Both the position numbers and the translations under genes were made by a program. Positions 1 through 8,373 of a stretch of 64,000 nucleotides of DNA are shown here, in pieces. Each line of letters begins with the position of its first letter. Position 1 is the stretch's first letter. The DNA comes from a virus, in the IMG/VR virus record IMGVR_UViG_3300030061_002247, positions 18,878 through 82,877 of that record, one strand, 5' to 3'. The notes beneath the pieces were generated by a model. It saw only the letters and a list, made by a program, of their open reading frames with translations. It was not told the DNA's origin and ran no database searches.

Positions 1-705
1 TGACACCAAAGACTCCGTTCTCAGATTACCCTGTGCTGAATCCACGGAGAAGCAACCGCCTAACCCACCTACAGAGCAGTCAAACTGTCTGATACCTGAG
101 TCATAGGCAGCCTTGATGTATTCTGCACTATCTTCATTCACATGTAGATGTATACTCAGATTATCTGTAATCCTTCTTGCCTTCCTACACAAAGATGTAA
201 TGCTTTTGATAGTTGCATTACTATCTGTATCACATAGCACAATACATTTTGATATGTCTTTTCCCCACTTTACACAGTCTAAAACGGCTTTTCTAGATAC
301 ACCCTGACTAAATGCACAACTAATGTACAACCTATTTATTGGTATATCCTTGCATTTATTTTGATATATACTCATTATATTTTGATATGTATTTTTTTGA
401 TTTGATTTATTGAAATCATCATCGGGGCTTATCACAACATTCACACTCTCAAGACCTAGTTCTATCGCTCTATCGAAGCCCTTCTCATTCACAACCAACA
501 GGTCTCCACCTGTCTTCCTGTAGAGTTTACCACTTTCTCTCATTGGTAGTATAGAGGGGTGTACTAGACTACCTACCTCTATGTCCTCTATACCCGCACT
601 CTTCAGTTTCTTGATTAGTTTGATTTTCTTCCTCAGGGGAATGGCTCTTGGTAGACCCTGCAAACCATCTCTAGGACTCACCTCGTACAGGGATATAGCA
701 TTCAT
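1..705 (-). CDS. HMG-CoA lyase-like DRE-TIM metallolyase, 3' end beyond window
   Basis: Open for 235 codons from an ATG at 705 to the window edge. The N-terminus reads EVSPRDGLQ, the HMG-CoA lyase form of the DRE-TIM signature, with the Arg-Asp pair used in catalysis and metal binding. Later come VLCDTDS (family DT), the metal-binding HxH (SIHLHVNED) and SVGGLGGCFS, which holds the catalytic cysteine loop of HMG-CoA lyases, followed by a GN..TE..V stretch also typical of the family. By family knowledge the enzyme splits HMG-CoA or a related 3-hydroxyacyl-CoA inside a TIM barrel. The metal and cysteine positions look intact, so it may be active. It is shorter between motifs than cellular enzymes, so the substrate is uncertain. 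The start overlaps the upstream gene by ATGA. Confidence 0.72.
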   Translation of the reverse strand, partial: MNAISLYEVSPRDGLQGLPRAIPLRKKIKLIKKLKSAGIEDIEVGSLVHPSILPMRESGKLYRKTGGDLLVVNEKGFDRAIELGLESVNVVISPDDDFNKSNQKNTYQNIMSIYQNKCKDIPINRLYISCAFSQGVSRKAVLDCVKWGKDISKCIVLCDTDSNATIKSITSLCRKARRITDNLSIHLHVNEDSAEYIKAAYDSGIRQFDCSVGGLGGCFSVDSAQGNLRTESLVS

Positions 706-839
706 TCACTATCCCTACTAGACCATACAAAATAGATGAGCAAACTTGTTGTAGCCAGTAAAAGCAAGGGGAATCCTAACGGTATCTCTATTTCCATGTC
801 ATTAACTACGCTGTCTATCACACGTTGGTCAACAATCAT
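702..839 (-). CDS. small single-pass membrane protein
   Basis: 45 codons starting MIVDQRVIDS. One hydrophobic segment (about residues 19-40, containing FPLLLLATTSLLIYFVW) is followed by a short charged tail SSRDSE. The start overlaps the preceding 24-aa gene and the stop overlaps the lyase-like gene, both by ATGA, which supports real translation. No family was recognised. The charge pattern suggests one membrane span; orientation cannot be judged. Confidence 0.5.
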   Translation of the reverse strand: MIVDQRVIDSVVNDMEIEIPLGFPLLLLATTSLLIYFVWSSRDSE

Positions 840-910
840 TCTTCATCCCAATCCTCAAAAATCTCATTCATACATCTGATAAACATTGCAGTCTTACTAT
901 ATCTTTTCAT
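836..910 (-). CDS. 24-residue peptide with strong ribosome binding site
   Basis: Short ORF (MKRYSKTAMF...) ending in an acidic tail FEDWDEE. A clear Shine-Dalgarno sequence GGAGGTG lies about 9 bases before the ATG, and the stop overlaps the next start by ATGA. These signals, not the protein, support the call. The function is unknown. It may be a coupling or leader peptide for the two downstream genes. Confidence 0.4.
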   Translation of the reverse strand: MKRYSKTAMFIRCMNEIFEDWDEE

Positions 911-974
911 ATCAATTCACACCTCCACCAATTAAATCTACTACTTGTCTTAACTTTTCTTAAACTCAAATCCA

Positions 975-1235
975 TCAATATCCCAACTCGAACTTACTCG
1001 GTTTCTTCATCTCACGAATCTGCTGTGCTGCGAATCTTATCTTCTGAGTACTGTGTAGATGCCAGAATGAGTCCTTGTCTACCTTGAACTCTTTTTCTAT
1101 TAGTTGACATAATTCGTATCTTGAGGAGGTTTGGAGGTCTTTGTCTATCTTCAGACCGAGTACTTCTTTGACCTCGTCTTCAGTGTATTTTACCCTCTTG
1201 TCTAACCACACATACACTTGCCCCATTACACTCAT
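975..1235 (-). CDS. uncharacterised protein, about 86 aa
   Basis: Basic and hydrophobic N-terminus (MSVMGQVYVWLDKR) followed by a helical, charged body and C-terminus KKPSKFELGY. The frame stays open upstream to 1331, but that part overlaps the zinc-ribbon gene at 1295-1471. I therefore chose the ATG at 1235; 1226 and 1265 are alternatives, and none has a strong ribosome binding site. The TEDEVKEVLGLKI...LIEKEF pattern suggests a small helical domain. No family was recognised. Confidence 0.5.
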   Translation of the reverse strand: MSVMGQVYVWLDKRVKYTEDEVKEVLGLKIDKDLQTSSRYELCQLIEKEFKVDKDSFWHLHSTQKIRFAAQQIREMKKPSKFELGY

Positions 1236-1294
1236 GAGTTTTCGTGCAAACCATCGCCACAACATACTGGTGTAGATTCTACACCGACAGTAAA

Positions 1295-1471
1295 TTATTG
1301 TTTCGTCTTCCTGTATGCCGAGTCCTGCCAAAAGTTACCACATTGCTTGCATTGCCAAAGGTTGATTCTTCTCTTTTCACCGTCTTGATAGCGAGCGTTG
1401 AGTCTTCTCGGAATATGCTTGTGACCACAAGCACGACAAGTGACGTTCAGTTTGTCCAGTAGTCTTCCCAT
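1295..1471 (-). CDS. zinc-ribbon protein, 58 aa
   Basis: Two CxxC knuckles (CRACGHKH near residue 12 and CKQCGNF near residue 41) form a classic zinc ribbon separated by a basic stretch. The start codon overlaps the thermosome stop by one base (TAATG), so it is probably translated by termination-reinitiation. Such minimal zinc ribbons usually bind nucleic acids or other proteins. The partner is not evident. Confidence 0.6.
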   Translation of the reverse strand: MGRLLDKLNVTCRACGHKHIPRRLNARYQDGEKRRINLWQCKQCGNFWQDSAYRKTKQ

Positions 1472-2976
1472 TATTCCACAGGTCTCCTACCAACGATATC
1501 ATCTATCCTTAGTAGGGCAGTAGTGACTTCTGTCGCACTAAGCACAGCCTGCTTGATTAGTTTGGTAGGCTCGAACACACCAGCATCCTTCATGTTGGTA
1601 ATACCACCATCAGTTACATTAGGACCATAGTACAGGTTACCGCTCTGTATCTCGTGCCTCATTGCTAGCACCACATCCAATGGGTCGTGTCCTGCGTTCT
1701 CCGCTATGGTAGCAGGAATAATCTCTAGAGCGTCTGCAAAGGCTTCTATGGCCATCTGAGGCCTTCCACCCACACTAGCACCGTGATTCCTCAGATAAGA
1801 GGCCATAGCCACGAACGATGAGCCTCCCCCTGCAACCACCTTCCCGTCTTCCTTGACGAGACTGACTACACCTAGTGCGTCATCGAAACCTCTCTCTACC
1901 TCATCCAGAGTAGACTGGGTAGCCCCTCTCAGGACCAGAGTGGATTGGTCGCTCTCAACAATAGACTCCACGAATATGTACTGTACGTCATTGTGCTTCT
2001 GTCTAGATATCTTGACGAAGGCCGAGGCTTCTAGTTCCTCAGGGGTCTGTGCCACGCTGATGCCCAAGCATCCTCTCAGTGCCTTCATCACACTCTCAGG
2101 TACTCTTCTCACCACACCTATGCCGTTCTTTCTCAAATACGCACATACGTGGTCATGTACACCATCTCTGACGAATACTACACCCTTGCCTTCCATCTTC
2201 ATCACGATGTGCTGTGCACGCTCAAGCAGGTTGTCCCTACCTGACTTCTGAAACTGCGAGTAGTCTGCTGCATTCAGTTGAACCTGTACGTTCTCCTTGC
2301 TCTTCTCCTCCTCAAGCCCTGTGTTGAGCAGAAGGATGTTGGTCTCGTCATCCAAGTCGTAGTCTAGAACGAAGTCCTTACTGACGATGACACCGTTGAA
2401 CAGGTAGGATTCCTCGATGCTGCCACCGGGTAGGCTGACGACTCTAACCTTGTCCACATCACCAGCAGCCATGACTGCATCCACACAGAGAGTGCTTACG
2501 ATATCAGTAGCAGCCTCTACGGTCTTACCAGTGATTGCTGTCTTGGCTATATCGTGTAGAACCTCATTGCCTGTGTTCAGTGACACCTCACTGTTCAGGT
2601 AGTCTATTGCCATTTGTGATGCCTCACGATATCCCCTGCATATCACATTGGGATGCAGTCCCTTCTCGAACAGCATCTCACTATTCGACAGTAGTTGACC
2701 TGCTAGCACCACGGTGCTGGTAGTACCGTCGTAGCAGATGGTCTCCTGTGTCTTTGATATCTCTATCATCATCTTACCACCGGGGTGTGCTACGTCTAAC
2801 TCACGTAGAATGGTAGCACCATCGTTGGTCACTATCACGTTCCCAGCACCGTCTACCATCATCTTGTCCATACCCATTGGTCCTAGGGTAGTACGTACAG
2901 TCTCGACAATAGCCTTGGCTGCCCGTATATTCATCACTTGTGCGTTGTTTGTCTTATCATTATCGGTCATTTCCAA
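1471..2976 (-). CDS. group II chaperonin (thermosome) subunit
   Basis: About 500 residues matching archaeal thermosome/CCT from end to end: TLGPMGMDKMMVDGAGN and TNDGATILREL near the N-terminus (ATP-binding loop), DGTTSTVVLAG, the apical domain, VVAGGGS and the C-terminal ALLRIDDIVG. Family members form two-ring ATP-driven folding cages in the cytoplasm. It is somewhat shorter than the usual 540 residues because the C-terminal tail is missing; the usual GDGTT reads YDGTT. Only one subunit gene is present, so it would form a homo-oligomer or mix with host subunits. Chaperonins are a known feature of magroviruses and probably fold virion proteins. The start overlaps the exonuclease gene by 10 bases; ATG at 2970 (MTDNDK) is an alternative. 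Confidence 0.93.
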   Translation of the reverse strand: MEMTDNDKTNNAQVMNIRAAKAIVETVRTTLGPMGMDKMMVDGAGNVIVTNDGATILRELDVAHPGGKMMIEISKTQETICYDGTTSTVVLAGQLLSNSEMLFEKGLHPNVICRGYREASQMAIDYLNSEVSLNTGNEVLHDIAKTAITGKTVEAATDIVSTLCVDAVMAAGDVDKVRVVSLPGGSIEESYLFNGVIVSKDFVLDYDLDDETNILLLNTGLEEEKSKENVQVQLNAADYSQFQKSGRDNLLERAQHIVMKMEGKGVVFVRDGVHDHVCAYLRKNGIGVVRRVPESVMKALRGCLGISVAQTPEELEASAFVKISRQKHNDVQYIFVESIVESDQSTLVLRGATQSTLDEVERGFDDALGVVSLVKEDGKVVAGGGSSFVAMASYLRNHGASVGGRPQMAIEAFADALEIIPATIAENAGHDPLDVVLAMRHEIQSGNLYYGPNVTDGGITNMKDAGVFEPTKLIKQAVLSATEVTTALLRIDDIVGRRPVE

Positions 2977-3584
2977 TTCACCTCTATCTCTATCTCTTTT
3001 CCTGTATCCAAGGAAAGTGACTTTACTACACCATACTCAGTGCCATACTTGTACAACTCGTATGTTAGTTGTGCATCTTTCAAGCAGTACTCCGCTACCT
3101 GATTGTAATTACCCAAAGCCCATTGCTCAGGTGCATCTATACTCTGCATTATCTTACCCTCTTTCAGAGTACATTTTGAAAGTACATCTAATGATGTGAC
3201 TATTCTATCTGATAATATCTTAGATGCTTTTGAAACTAGGTTCTTGGTATCTATTATTGTATCTGAACTCTTGGCCATAACATCACCAGCAGCCCAGCAG
3301 TCTAGCGAATCTCTAATTACAGGTAGGTCGAAACCAATTATGTTGTGACCTAGTACTTTACCACCTTTCTCTATATGTTCCGATATATGATTACCTATAT
3401 CTGATGCATGTAATGGGAGTACATTCACGTTTTCTAATTGTATATTTTTATTACTAAACAAAGTACCTTGAGTACCATCCCAAGTTGCAATCACACTTGT
3501 CTTGAATAGGTTCTTGTTGTCCCATCCACCAATGTCCCAAGAGTAGTTCTCGGTTTCTATATCTAGAGAAAGTATGTCACTCAT
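2967..3584 (-). CDS. DEDD-type 3'-5' exonuclease (RNase H fold)
   Basis: Three exonuclease motifs are visible in order: LSLDIETE at residues 4-11 (Exo I, DxE), GHNIIGFDLPVI (Exo II) and YCLKDAQLTYELY near residue 170 (Exo III, DEDDy type). This is the fold of stand-alone proofreading exonucleases and PolB exonuclease domains. It would degrade or proofread DNA ends in replication or recombination. It sits between an AAA+ ATPase gene and the chaperonin. PolB has its own exonuclease motifs, so this is an additional enzyme. Confidence 0.72.
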   Translation of the reverse strand: MSDILSLDIETENYSWDIGGWDNKNLFKTSVIATWDGTQGTLFSNKNIQLENVNVLPLHASDIGNHISEHIEKGGKVLGHNIIGFDLPVIRDSLDCWAAGDVMAKSSDTIIDTKNLVSKASKILSDRIVTSLDVLSKCTLKEGKIMQSIDAPEQWALGNYNQVAEYCLKDAQLTYELYKYGTEYGVVKSLSLDTGKEIEIEVNWK

Positions 3585-4977
3585 CGTTTGCGCCCTCTTT
3601 CATTCGGAGATACACTACCTTGTTCTCCTTTACGGTGTCGAACATGTCTTTGGCATACTTACCAAAGTGATTCCAACCAGTGCCTCTGGTGACCGAGTTG
3701 AGTTTCATGTAAGTCTGTATCACGTTGTTCTTCCTGTGCCATCCTGCTCCTCTGGAGTCATCGAAGTCTACAGCATCTGTGTTCTGATACGCTATAGCGA
3801 ATCTCTTCTTGTATTCTGATACCTCTGTCTTCTTGTAACCGACCTCGACCTCATCCTCTAGCCATAGAATCAGATTCTTCGTTAAGTCGTATAGGATGTC
3901 CTTAGCCATGTCAACATGCTCACCCGTAACTTCCCATGATTCATCTAGCATTGCCATGTGTGTCGCAAAGATGACTGTGTAGTTCTCAACAGCAGGCATG
4001 AATGAAGCCACCACGTCACCGATACCCGGTCCTAGACCGTCTAGTAGAGAGTAGTAGTCCTCTATGGAGTCATACGCAGCAGCGTAGAAGTCATCTCCTG
4101 CTGTGAACATCTGATGCATGTGAGACTGTAGCAGTTCCTCTTGGTCGTACCTGTTCATGGTATCCCAGTCTGAGAAAGATGTCTCACTGATGTTGAGTAG
4201 TCTGTCTCTCACTCTCTTGGTCAGCCCCTTGAAGTAGTCCACTATGTCATCGTGCTCGACAGACAACTTGGGTATCTTCTTGAATGCCATTTCCATCCTT
4301 TTCATACTCACGCCCATCCTCTTGTCGGTATCCCAGTCTGCCCAGTACAGCAGAACCCTCTGGAAGATACCCTTGGTCAGAACGTACTCCTTGACACCCT
4401 TCGGTGGGAAGGTGGTAATCCACATAGACACCAGAGACTCGGTTTCTATCCTGCCTGCCTTGGTGTGTTTCACGAGTATGTTGTTGTTGCTGCCTACGGG
4501 GTTGCAGGCAGACTGTAGATACAACACGGTCTCCTGACTGTGCTTGTTGGGGTTGAGAATGATTGAACCCTCATCGAAGTTGAGTGCTTTACGCCCATCT
4601 AACAGTCCCTCTTTGAGATGCTTTACAGTTTCACCGTCAACAATCTCCTCTTCCCAACCACCTATGAGTGCAGCGTCAGTCCCTGTGGTGTACATCTCAG
4701 TAGGTATCTCTGCCTCTCTACAGATGTCACCTATGAACTCCCAAGACACAGACTTCCCAGACCTGCTTGGTTGAATCCAGAACACGTGCACACGTGGGTC
4801 TAGGTGTGACGAACCCCAAGGTATCCTCACGAACGGTACAGCAACCTGCCCTTGTAGAAAGAAGAAGGAAAGCATTCCGGGTATATCGTTCTCCATTGAT
4901 GTCTGCCTGAAGTGTTCCAAGTACCCCTTGAACAGAGGGAACTTCTGCACTGCCTGATACTCTGAGTAGTGACGCAT
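3577..4977 (-). CDS. P-loop ATPase, probable replicative helicase (DUF3987/MCM-like)
   Basis: 466 residues with Walker A PSRSGKS (residues 70-76) and Walker B-like ALNFDEGS, followed by a sensor-like MWITTFPP and an arginine-rich GIFQRVLLYW. This order resembles DUF3987-type and MCM-like helicase ATPases, but I cannot place it firmly. It is located among replication genes (primase, ERCC4 nuclease, exonuclease), and no other replicative helicase candidate lies nearby, so it may be the replicative helicase. A hairpin and a TATA-like sequence precede it. Confidence 0.5.
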   Translation of the reverse strand: MRHYSEYQAVQKFPLFKGYLEHFRQTSMENDIPGMLSFFFLQGQVAVPFVRIPWGSSHLDPRVHVFWIQPSRSGKSVSWEFIGDICREAEIPTEMYTTGTDAALIGGWEEEIVDGETVKHLKEGLLDGRKALNFDEGSIILNPNKHSQETVLYLQSACNPVGSNNNILVKHTKAGRIETESLVSMWITTFPPKGVKEYVLTKGIFQRVLLYWADWDTDKRMGVSMKRMEMAFKKIPKLSVEHDDIVDYFKGLTKRVRDRLLNISETSFSDWDTMNRYDQEELLQSHMHQMFTAGDDFYAAAYDSIEDYYSLLDGLGPGIGDVVASFMPAVENYTVIFATHMAMLDESWEVTGEHVDMAKDILYDLTKNLILWLEDEVEVGYKKTEVSEYKKRFAIAYQNTDAVDFDDSRGAGWHRKNNVIQTYMKLNSVTRGTGWNHFGKYAKDMFDTVKENKVVYLRMKEGANDE

Positions 4978-4980
4978 GAG

Positions 4981-4998
4981 TGACCCCAGATGGGGTCA
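4981..4998 (-). other. perfect hairpin in leader of ATPase gene
   Basis: TGACCCC-AGAT-GGGGTCA, a 7-bp perfect stem with a 4-base loop just before the ATG at 4977. It would form in the 5' leader of a transcript from the TATA-like element beside it and could affect translation, or it may mark the end of the upstream unit. Confidence 0.45.
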
Positions 4999-5012
4999 GT
5001 ACTTAATACATA

Positions 5013-5028
5013 CTATGTATATACAAGA
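5013..5028 (-). promoter_or_regulatory. TATA-like promoter for ATPase gene
   Basis: The 60-base gap between the ATPase and ERCC4 genes is AT-rich and contains TTGTATATACATAG on the minus strand. An archaeal start site about 25 bases downstream would fall within the hairpin, roughly 15-20 bases before the ATG. It differs from the common extended promoter found elsewhere in the minus-strand region. Confidence 0.35.
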
Positions 5029-5038
5029 CAGTCGTACA

Positions 5039-5743
5039 TTAGACACGTCTTTTCACCTTTCTCTCTACTACCATCTTCTCCTCGGATGTCAGAGCCTGCA
5101 CTATTCTACCACGCAGTACATCACCTAGACCCTTTATTTTCTTCAGAGATTCAGGGAAGCACATCTCCTCTATGCTTCCGCACTGCTCTAGAATCCTGTC
5201 AGCCATGTCCTTGCCTATACCGGGTATTGCCAATAGCATGTCGGCTCTGATGTCGTTTGATGCCACTCTTCTTATTGTCCTAGCACCATGACTGGATGCT
5301 GGTTTGTGCAACTTATTGTGGAGTTTGGTGATGAAAAGAGCAGCCTCACTTACGTTGGGTGTGTAGAACACCTGACAATCAAAGTCACTCATGATGCGTG
5401 CTATAGTACCAGTCAACTCATTCTGTATTCTAGTGTATGTGACCTTCTTACCAGTCTTCTTGGCTATAGCCACGTACTTGTCTATCCCACCGTGTATCAC
5501 TAGGAAGAATCGTGGGTAGTTGATGTCCATGTTTTCCAGTTGTCTCCATAGATGACCACTGTGACTAGATAGGAAGAGGTCATTGATACTCTTGGCCTCA
5601 ACACAAGCCTCACCTAGTAGATAGTCTCCCACCACTAGCGGTTTTCTTATCACAGACAAACCAGCCTTCTCAGCCTTGCGTAGCACTGAATCGCACAACA
5701 CTCCACGTTCGTTGCTGTCCACAATCATAGCAGGTCTTCTCAT
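5039..5743 (-). CDS. ERCC4/XPF-type nuclease with helix-hairpin-helix
   Basis: 234 residues. The nuclease domain (about 1-140) begins with IVDSNERG and has GDYLLGEACVEAKSINDL, matching the ERCC4 motif GDY...ERKxxxD except that the Arg of ERK is Ala (EAK). The C-terminal part (about 165-225) has two helix-hairpin-helix elements (AIPGIGKDMADRIL and KIKGLGDVLRGRIV), as in XPF/Mus81/Hef. Family enzymes cut branched or flap DNA during repair and recombination. The changed residue may alter activity. It overlaps the small zinc protein by ATGA and stands next to the primase. Confidence 0.8.
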   Translation of the reverse strand: MRRPAMIVDSNERGVLCDSVLRKAEKAGLSVIRKPLVVGDYLLGEACVEAKSINDLFLSSHSGHLWRQLENMDINYPRFFLVIHGGIDKYVAIAKKTGKKVTYTRIQNELTGTIARIMSDFDCQVFYTPNVSEAALFITKLHNKLHKPASSHGARTIRRVASNDIRADMLLAIPGIGKDMADRILEQCGSIEEMCFPESLKKIKGLGDVLRGRIVQALTSEEKMVVERKVKRRV

Positions 5744-5958
5744 TCTCTTTCCCTCCTAGCATGTATCTTACACAGTTTCTTAGATGTACCTGTTATTCTG
5801 AAACAACACCGAGTGCCTGTCTTTGTGATAGCATGACACCTATACTCATTTGGTGGATGTGTGAAACAATGCTGACACAGGTTGGTGAAGGTTTTTCTAT
5901 TACCATTCCTACTAGGTAGTTTCTTCTCACACTCCTTACATATTCTTTTGGTATTCAT
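5740..5958 (-). CDS. small cysteine/histidine-rich zinc protein
   Basis: 72 residues: CKECEKKL, LCQHCF, then RCHAITKTGTRCCF and LCKIHARR, giving two likely zinc sites in a very basic chain. The second half resembles the short CxAxTxxGxxC...CxxH modules seen in many phage proteins. The frame begins at 5958, one base before the end of the primase gene at 5959. It may bind DNA or the neighbouring nuclease. Confidence 0.6.
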   Translation of the reverse strand: MNTKRICKECEKKLPSRNGNRKTFTNLCQHCFTHPPNEYRCHAITKTGTRCCFRITGTSKKLCKIHARRERE

Positions 5959-7065
5959 TCAATCATCCTCCGCTGTCCCATCATAGTATCTACATCTTCC
6001 AGTGCAGATACCGTCGTGTATTAACGTGCGACAGGTGGCTGGAATATATCCGTTGTTACCTCCACTGCCTATCACTATACTCTTTACTTGATGTCTAGTG
6101 ACTGATGGATTGAAGTCAACCCATTCTTGAGCCTCTATGATATTAACAATCTGATTGATGTGAGTTTGCTTCTCCTCCAATGAGGGATACTCAGGTGGGA
6201 AGAACCATCTCAGTCTACCCGCTAGATATGATGCGAAGTGAACCCTAGCCTTGTGTGTGGGGTTACCACCACCCATCGCTGATTGTGCTAGGCATGGTAG
6301 GATAATCATATTGTCAATTGCTAGTTCCGGTAGGTCGATGTTCTTGTACTCCTTCCCCTTGAACTTCTTGCCTCTCTTTCTGATTTGCAGTTTGATAGTA
6401 TCAGTGCCATGCTTGATGAAGCCAGAGCGTGACTCCTGTGACATCTCTATGAGGTCATCATGGTTGCAAGTCATCACCTCATGAGATGTGAGTGGTATTG
6501 TCCAGCAGCCTCTTCTACTGTTGTAGGAGTTAGGTATCCTAATCATACCAGCAGTATCGAAGGCGACAGTAGGGTCGTTGCAGTACAGGTCTAACTTCTT
6601 GTGCCAGTCAGAGAGGAGGACTCTCCCTGCTTCCTTGACCATGGCCACGTCGTACCCTGTGGAGGGTGTGTGGGTTTTGCTAAGTGGTATCCAGAAATGA
6701 AAACCACCACCACTAAACCAAATATAGTGGATTTTGTTGCTGCTTTTTAAATAAGTGTGGAGGTCACGCACTTGCTTTTGCATCTCATCAAACGGTACAT
6801 CCTCTCCTTTCTTCCTGAAGTTCTTGCAATCAAAGTCACATACGAAGTGTCTGATGATTGGTGTGTTGTAATCAACTCTGTGGTTTCGAGGTGGGGTCAG
6901 GCTTCTGTATCCATACGCAGTGAAGTATACATTACCACTCCCGTTCTTTCCTCTCCAATAACTCTCAAGTTCATCGGAGTTCTTCACGAGTCTCCTGAAA
7001 CCCTTGTTTCCATCAGAGTTCAATTCAAGAACTTCTCTTGGGAAGTCCAGTGTGATGAAACTCAT
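5959..7065 (-). CDS. archaeo-eukaryotic primase, small-subunit type
   Basis: 368 residues. The catalytic DxD is FVCDFDC (Asp77, Asp79), followed by the SGGGFHFW motif around residues 118-125 (nucleotide-binding Ser/His) and FDTAGMIRIPNS further on, all characteristic of PriS/AEP primases. The C-terminus ends with a cysteine cluster (CRTLIHDGICTGRC) resembling the iron-sulfur region of PriL-type domains, so priming and regulatory functions may be fused in one chain. It would make primers for the viral PolB. Confidence 0.85.
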   Translation of the reverse strand: MSFITLDFPREVLELNSDGNKGFRRLVKNSDELESYWRGKNGSGNVYFTAYGYRSLTPPRNHRVDYNTPIIRHFVCDFDCKNFRKKGEDVPFDEMQKQVRDLHTYLKSSNKIHYIWFSGGGFHFWIPLSKTHTPSTGYDVAMVKEAGRVLLSDWHKKLDLYCNDPTVAFDTAGMIRIPNSYNSRRGCWTIPLTSHEVMTCNHDDLIEMSQESRSGFIKHGTDTIKLQIRKRGKKFKGKEYKNIDLPELAIDNMIILPCLAQSAMGGGNPTHKARVHFASYLAGRLRWFFPPEYPSLEEKQTHINQIVNIIEAQEWVDFNPSVTRHQVKSIVIGSGGNNGYIPATCRTLIHDGICTGRCRYYDGTAEDD

Positions 7066-7066
7066 C

Positions 7067-7399
7067 CTAATCCTTCTGCCTTAGGTGTTCCATCTTCACT
7101 TCAATATCATCAATCAAATGTCCAACAATCCTCCCAATGTCGGGATTGTTCAGTAGGGTTCTATTGATTGCTATATCTAGATAATCATACTTCTCATCTT
7201 CAGGGGGTTGAATCCCTATGTCACCATACTCATGTAGTGTAGTCTGTCTGCTTAATGATATAGTATAATTATCTCTACCTATCATTTTCACATTCACATT
7301 CACATTCACGTATGGTACTAATCTAGATATTACCCCTGTCAAGACTTTCTCTAGCATTCTCTGGCAGTTTCTCCTCTCTTCGTTATCTTCTCTGTTCAT
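7067..7399 (-). CDS. uncharacterised protein, 110 aa
   Basis: ATG at 7399 is chosen because GGAGGAG lies 8-10 bases upstream and the codon overlaps the nuclease stop by ATGA; an in-frame start at 7420 would be deeper in the upstream gene. The protein has a short VNVNVNV repeat, a beta-rich middle and a helical C-terminus. No family was recognised. It lies between primase and nuclease genes, so a replication role is possible. Confidence 0.55.
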   Translation of the reverse strand: MNREDNEERRNCQRMLEKVLTGVISRLVPYVNVNVNVKMIGRDNYTISLSRQTTLHEYGDIGIQPPEDEKYDYLDIAINRTLLNNPDIGRIVGHLIDDIEVKMEHLRQKD

Positions 7400-8373
7400 T
7401 CTAACTCCTCCAATGTCCACGCAGGGCAGATATCAAGAAAATCGCACCAAGAGCACTTAAACTCGTTTCTGCTTGCGGGGAATGACTTATCCAAGTGGGC
7501 CTTGACTAACTTCTTCAGCCTTCGCTCCACTACTGCTGGGGTATTTCTGGCACTTCTGTCATTGACAGACTGGTAATCCCAGTGCTTACCATCGCCTTGA
7601 TTGATGTCTCCTCCGGGGAACTCCCATCCCCAATGTGTGATGGGGAGGAACTCACCATGTGGGCTGTTCTCTAGCATCATCTTGTAGAACTGCATCTCTG
7701 CTCTCATGTCAGATGACTTCCTAGTCTTCCACTTGCCGGTCTTCAACTCCATCAGAGCGAAACCCCCTTCTCCATCCTCGAATATCCTGTCGATGAAACC
7801 ACGCATGTGTATAGGAATACTCACGGTTTCCCCATCATCTGTCTTTACTTCCACGACTCTTGACCCATGTACCTCTGCCTCATTACCAGCAGGAAACCAA
7901 TTCTCTCCGTCACAGGCTAGCAGTCTATTGAATTGCCAATCGACCCAAGCGATAATCTGCTCAGGCTCACCATACTGATACGGTTCAGGCGGTGTAGGTA
8001 TGACAGAGTGCATCAAGTCCCTAGCCTTCTCTGTCTCTCCCTTACCTAAGAGTTCCATGACATCATCATAGTATTCGTACATCTTCTCAAAGAAGTACTC
8101 GGTGAAGTCGTGTACGTTGTTTCCTCTAACGTGATGGTCCTTCTCTTCCGTGGGTAGTTTCATTATGTTCTGGAACTCATACTGCTTTGCACAGAAACCG
8201 AACGTACCTAGACTGCTCTTAGTCACTCTAAGTATTTGCTCCACACCATCAACCACCATACCGGGTTGCCAAGCATATGTACTCTTACTGTATGACTCAA
8301 GTAGGTCTTCAAAGGGATAGTCGTCCCTCTCAGTCCTGTCTACCTTTATGTCCTCATTGGGATTGTACCTCAT
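7396..8373 (-). CDS. PD-(D/E)xK nuclease of the RecB/Cas4 type
   Basis: 325 residues. The nuclease core shows VHDFTEYF, GFIDRI...ALMELKTGKW (motifs II and III, with ELK) and AEMQFYKMML. A single upstream cysteine (FGFCAKQYEF) and a C-terminal FKCSWCDFLDICP match the four-cysteine iron-sulfur cluster of AddB/Cas4-like enzymes. Likely a 5'-3' or end-processing exonuclease in viral recombination. ATG at 8373 overlaps the upstream zinc protein stop by ATGA. No CRISPR genes are nearby, so a Cas4 immunity role is not supported. Confidence 0.8.
   Translation of the reverse strand: MRYNPNEDIKVDRTERDDYPFEDLLESYSKSTYAWQPGMVVDGVEQILRVTKSSLGTFGFCAKQYEFQNIMKLPTEEKDHHVRGNNVHDFTEYFFEKMYEYYDDVMELLGKGETEKARDLMHSVIPTPPEPYQYGEPEQIIAWVDWQFNRLLACDGENWFPAGNEAEVHGSRVVEVKTDDGETVSIPIHMRGFIDRIFEDGEGGFALMELKTGKWKTRKSSDMRAEMQFYKMMLENSPHGEFLPITHWGWEFPGGDINQGDGKHWDYQSVNDRSARNTPAVVERRLKKLVKAHLDKSFPASRNEFKCSWCDFLDICPAWTLEELE

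Noticed and set aside
2738-3199. 153-codon plus-strand frame over the thermosome/exonuclease junction
   Set aside because: Antisense to two genes with clear motifs; no ribosome site or recognisable protein pattern.
7396-8373. Cas4 of a CRISPR system
   Set aside because: The four-cysteine RecB-like fold is shared by many phage exonucleases and there is no repeat array or other cas gene.
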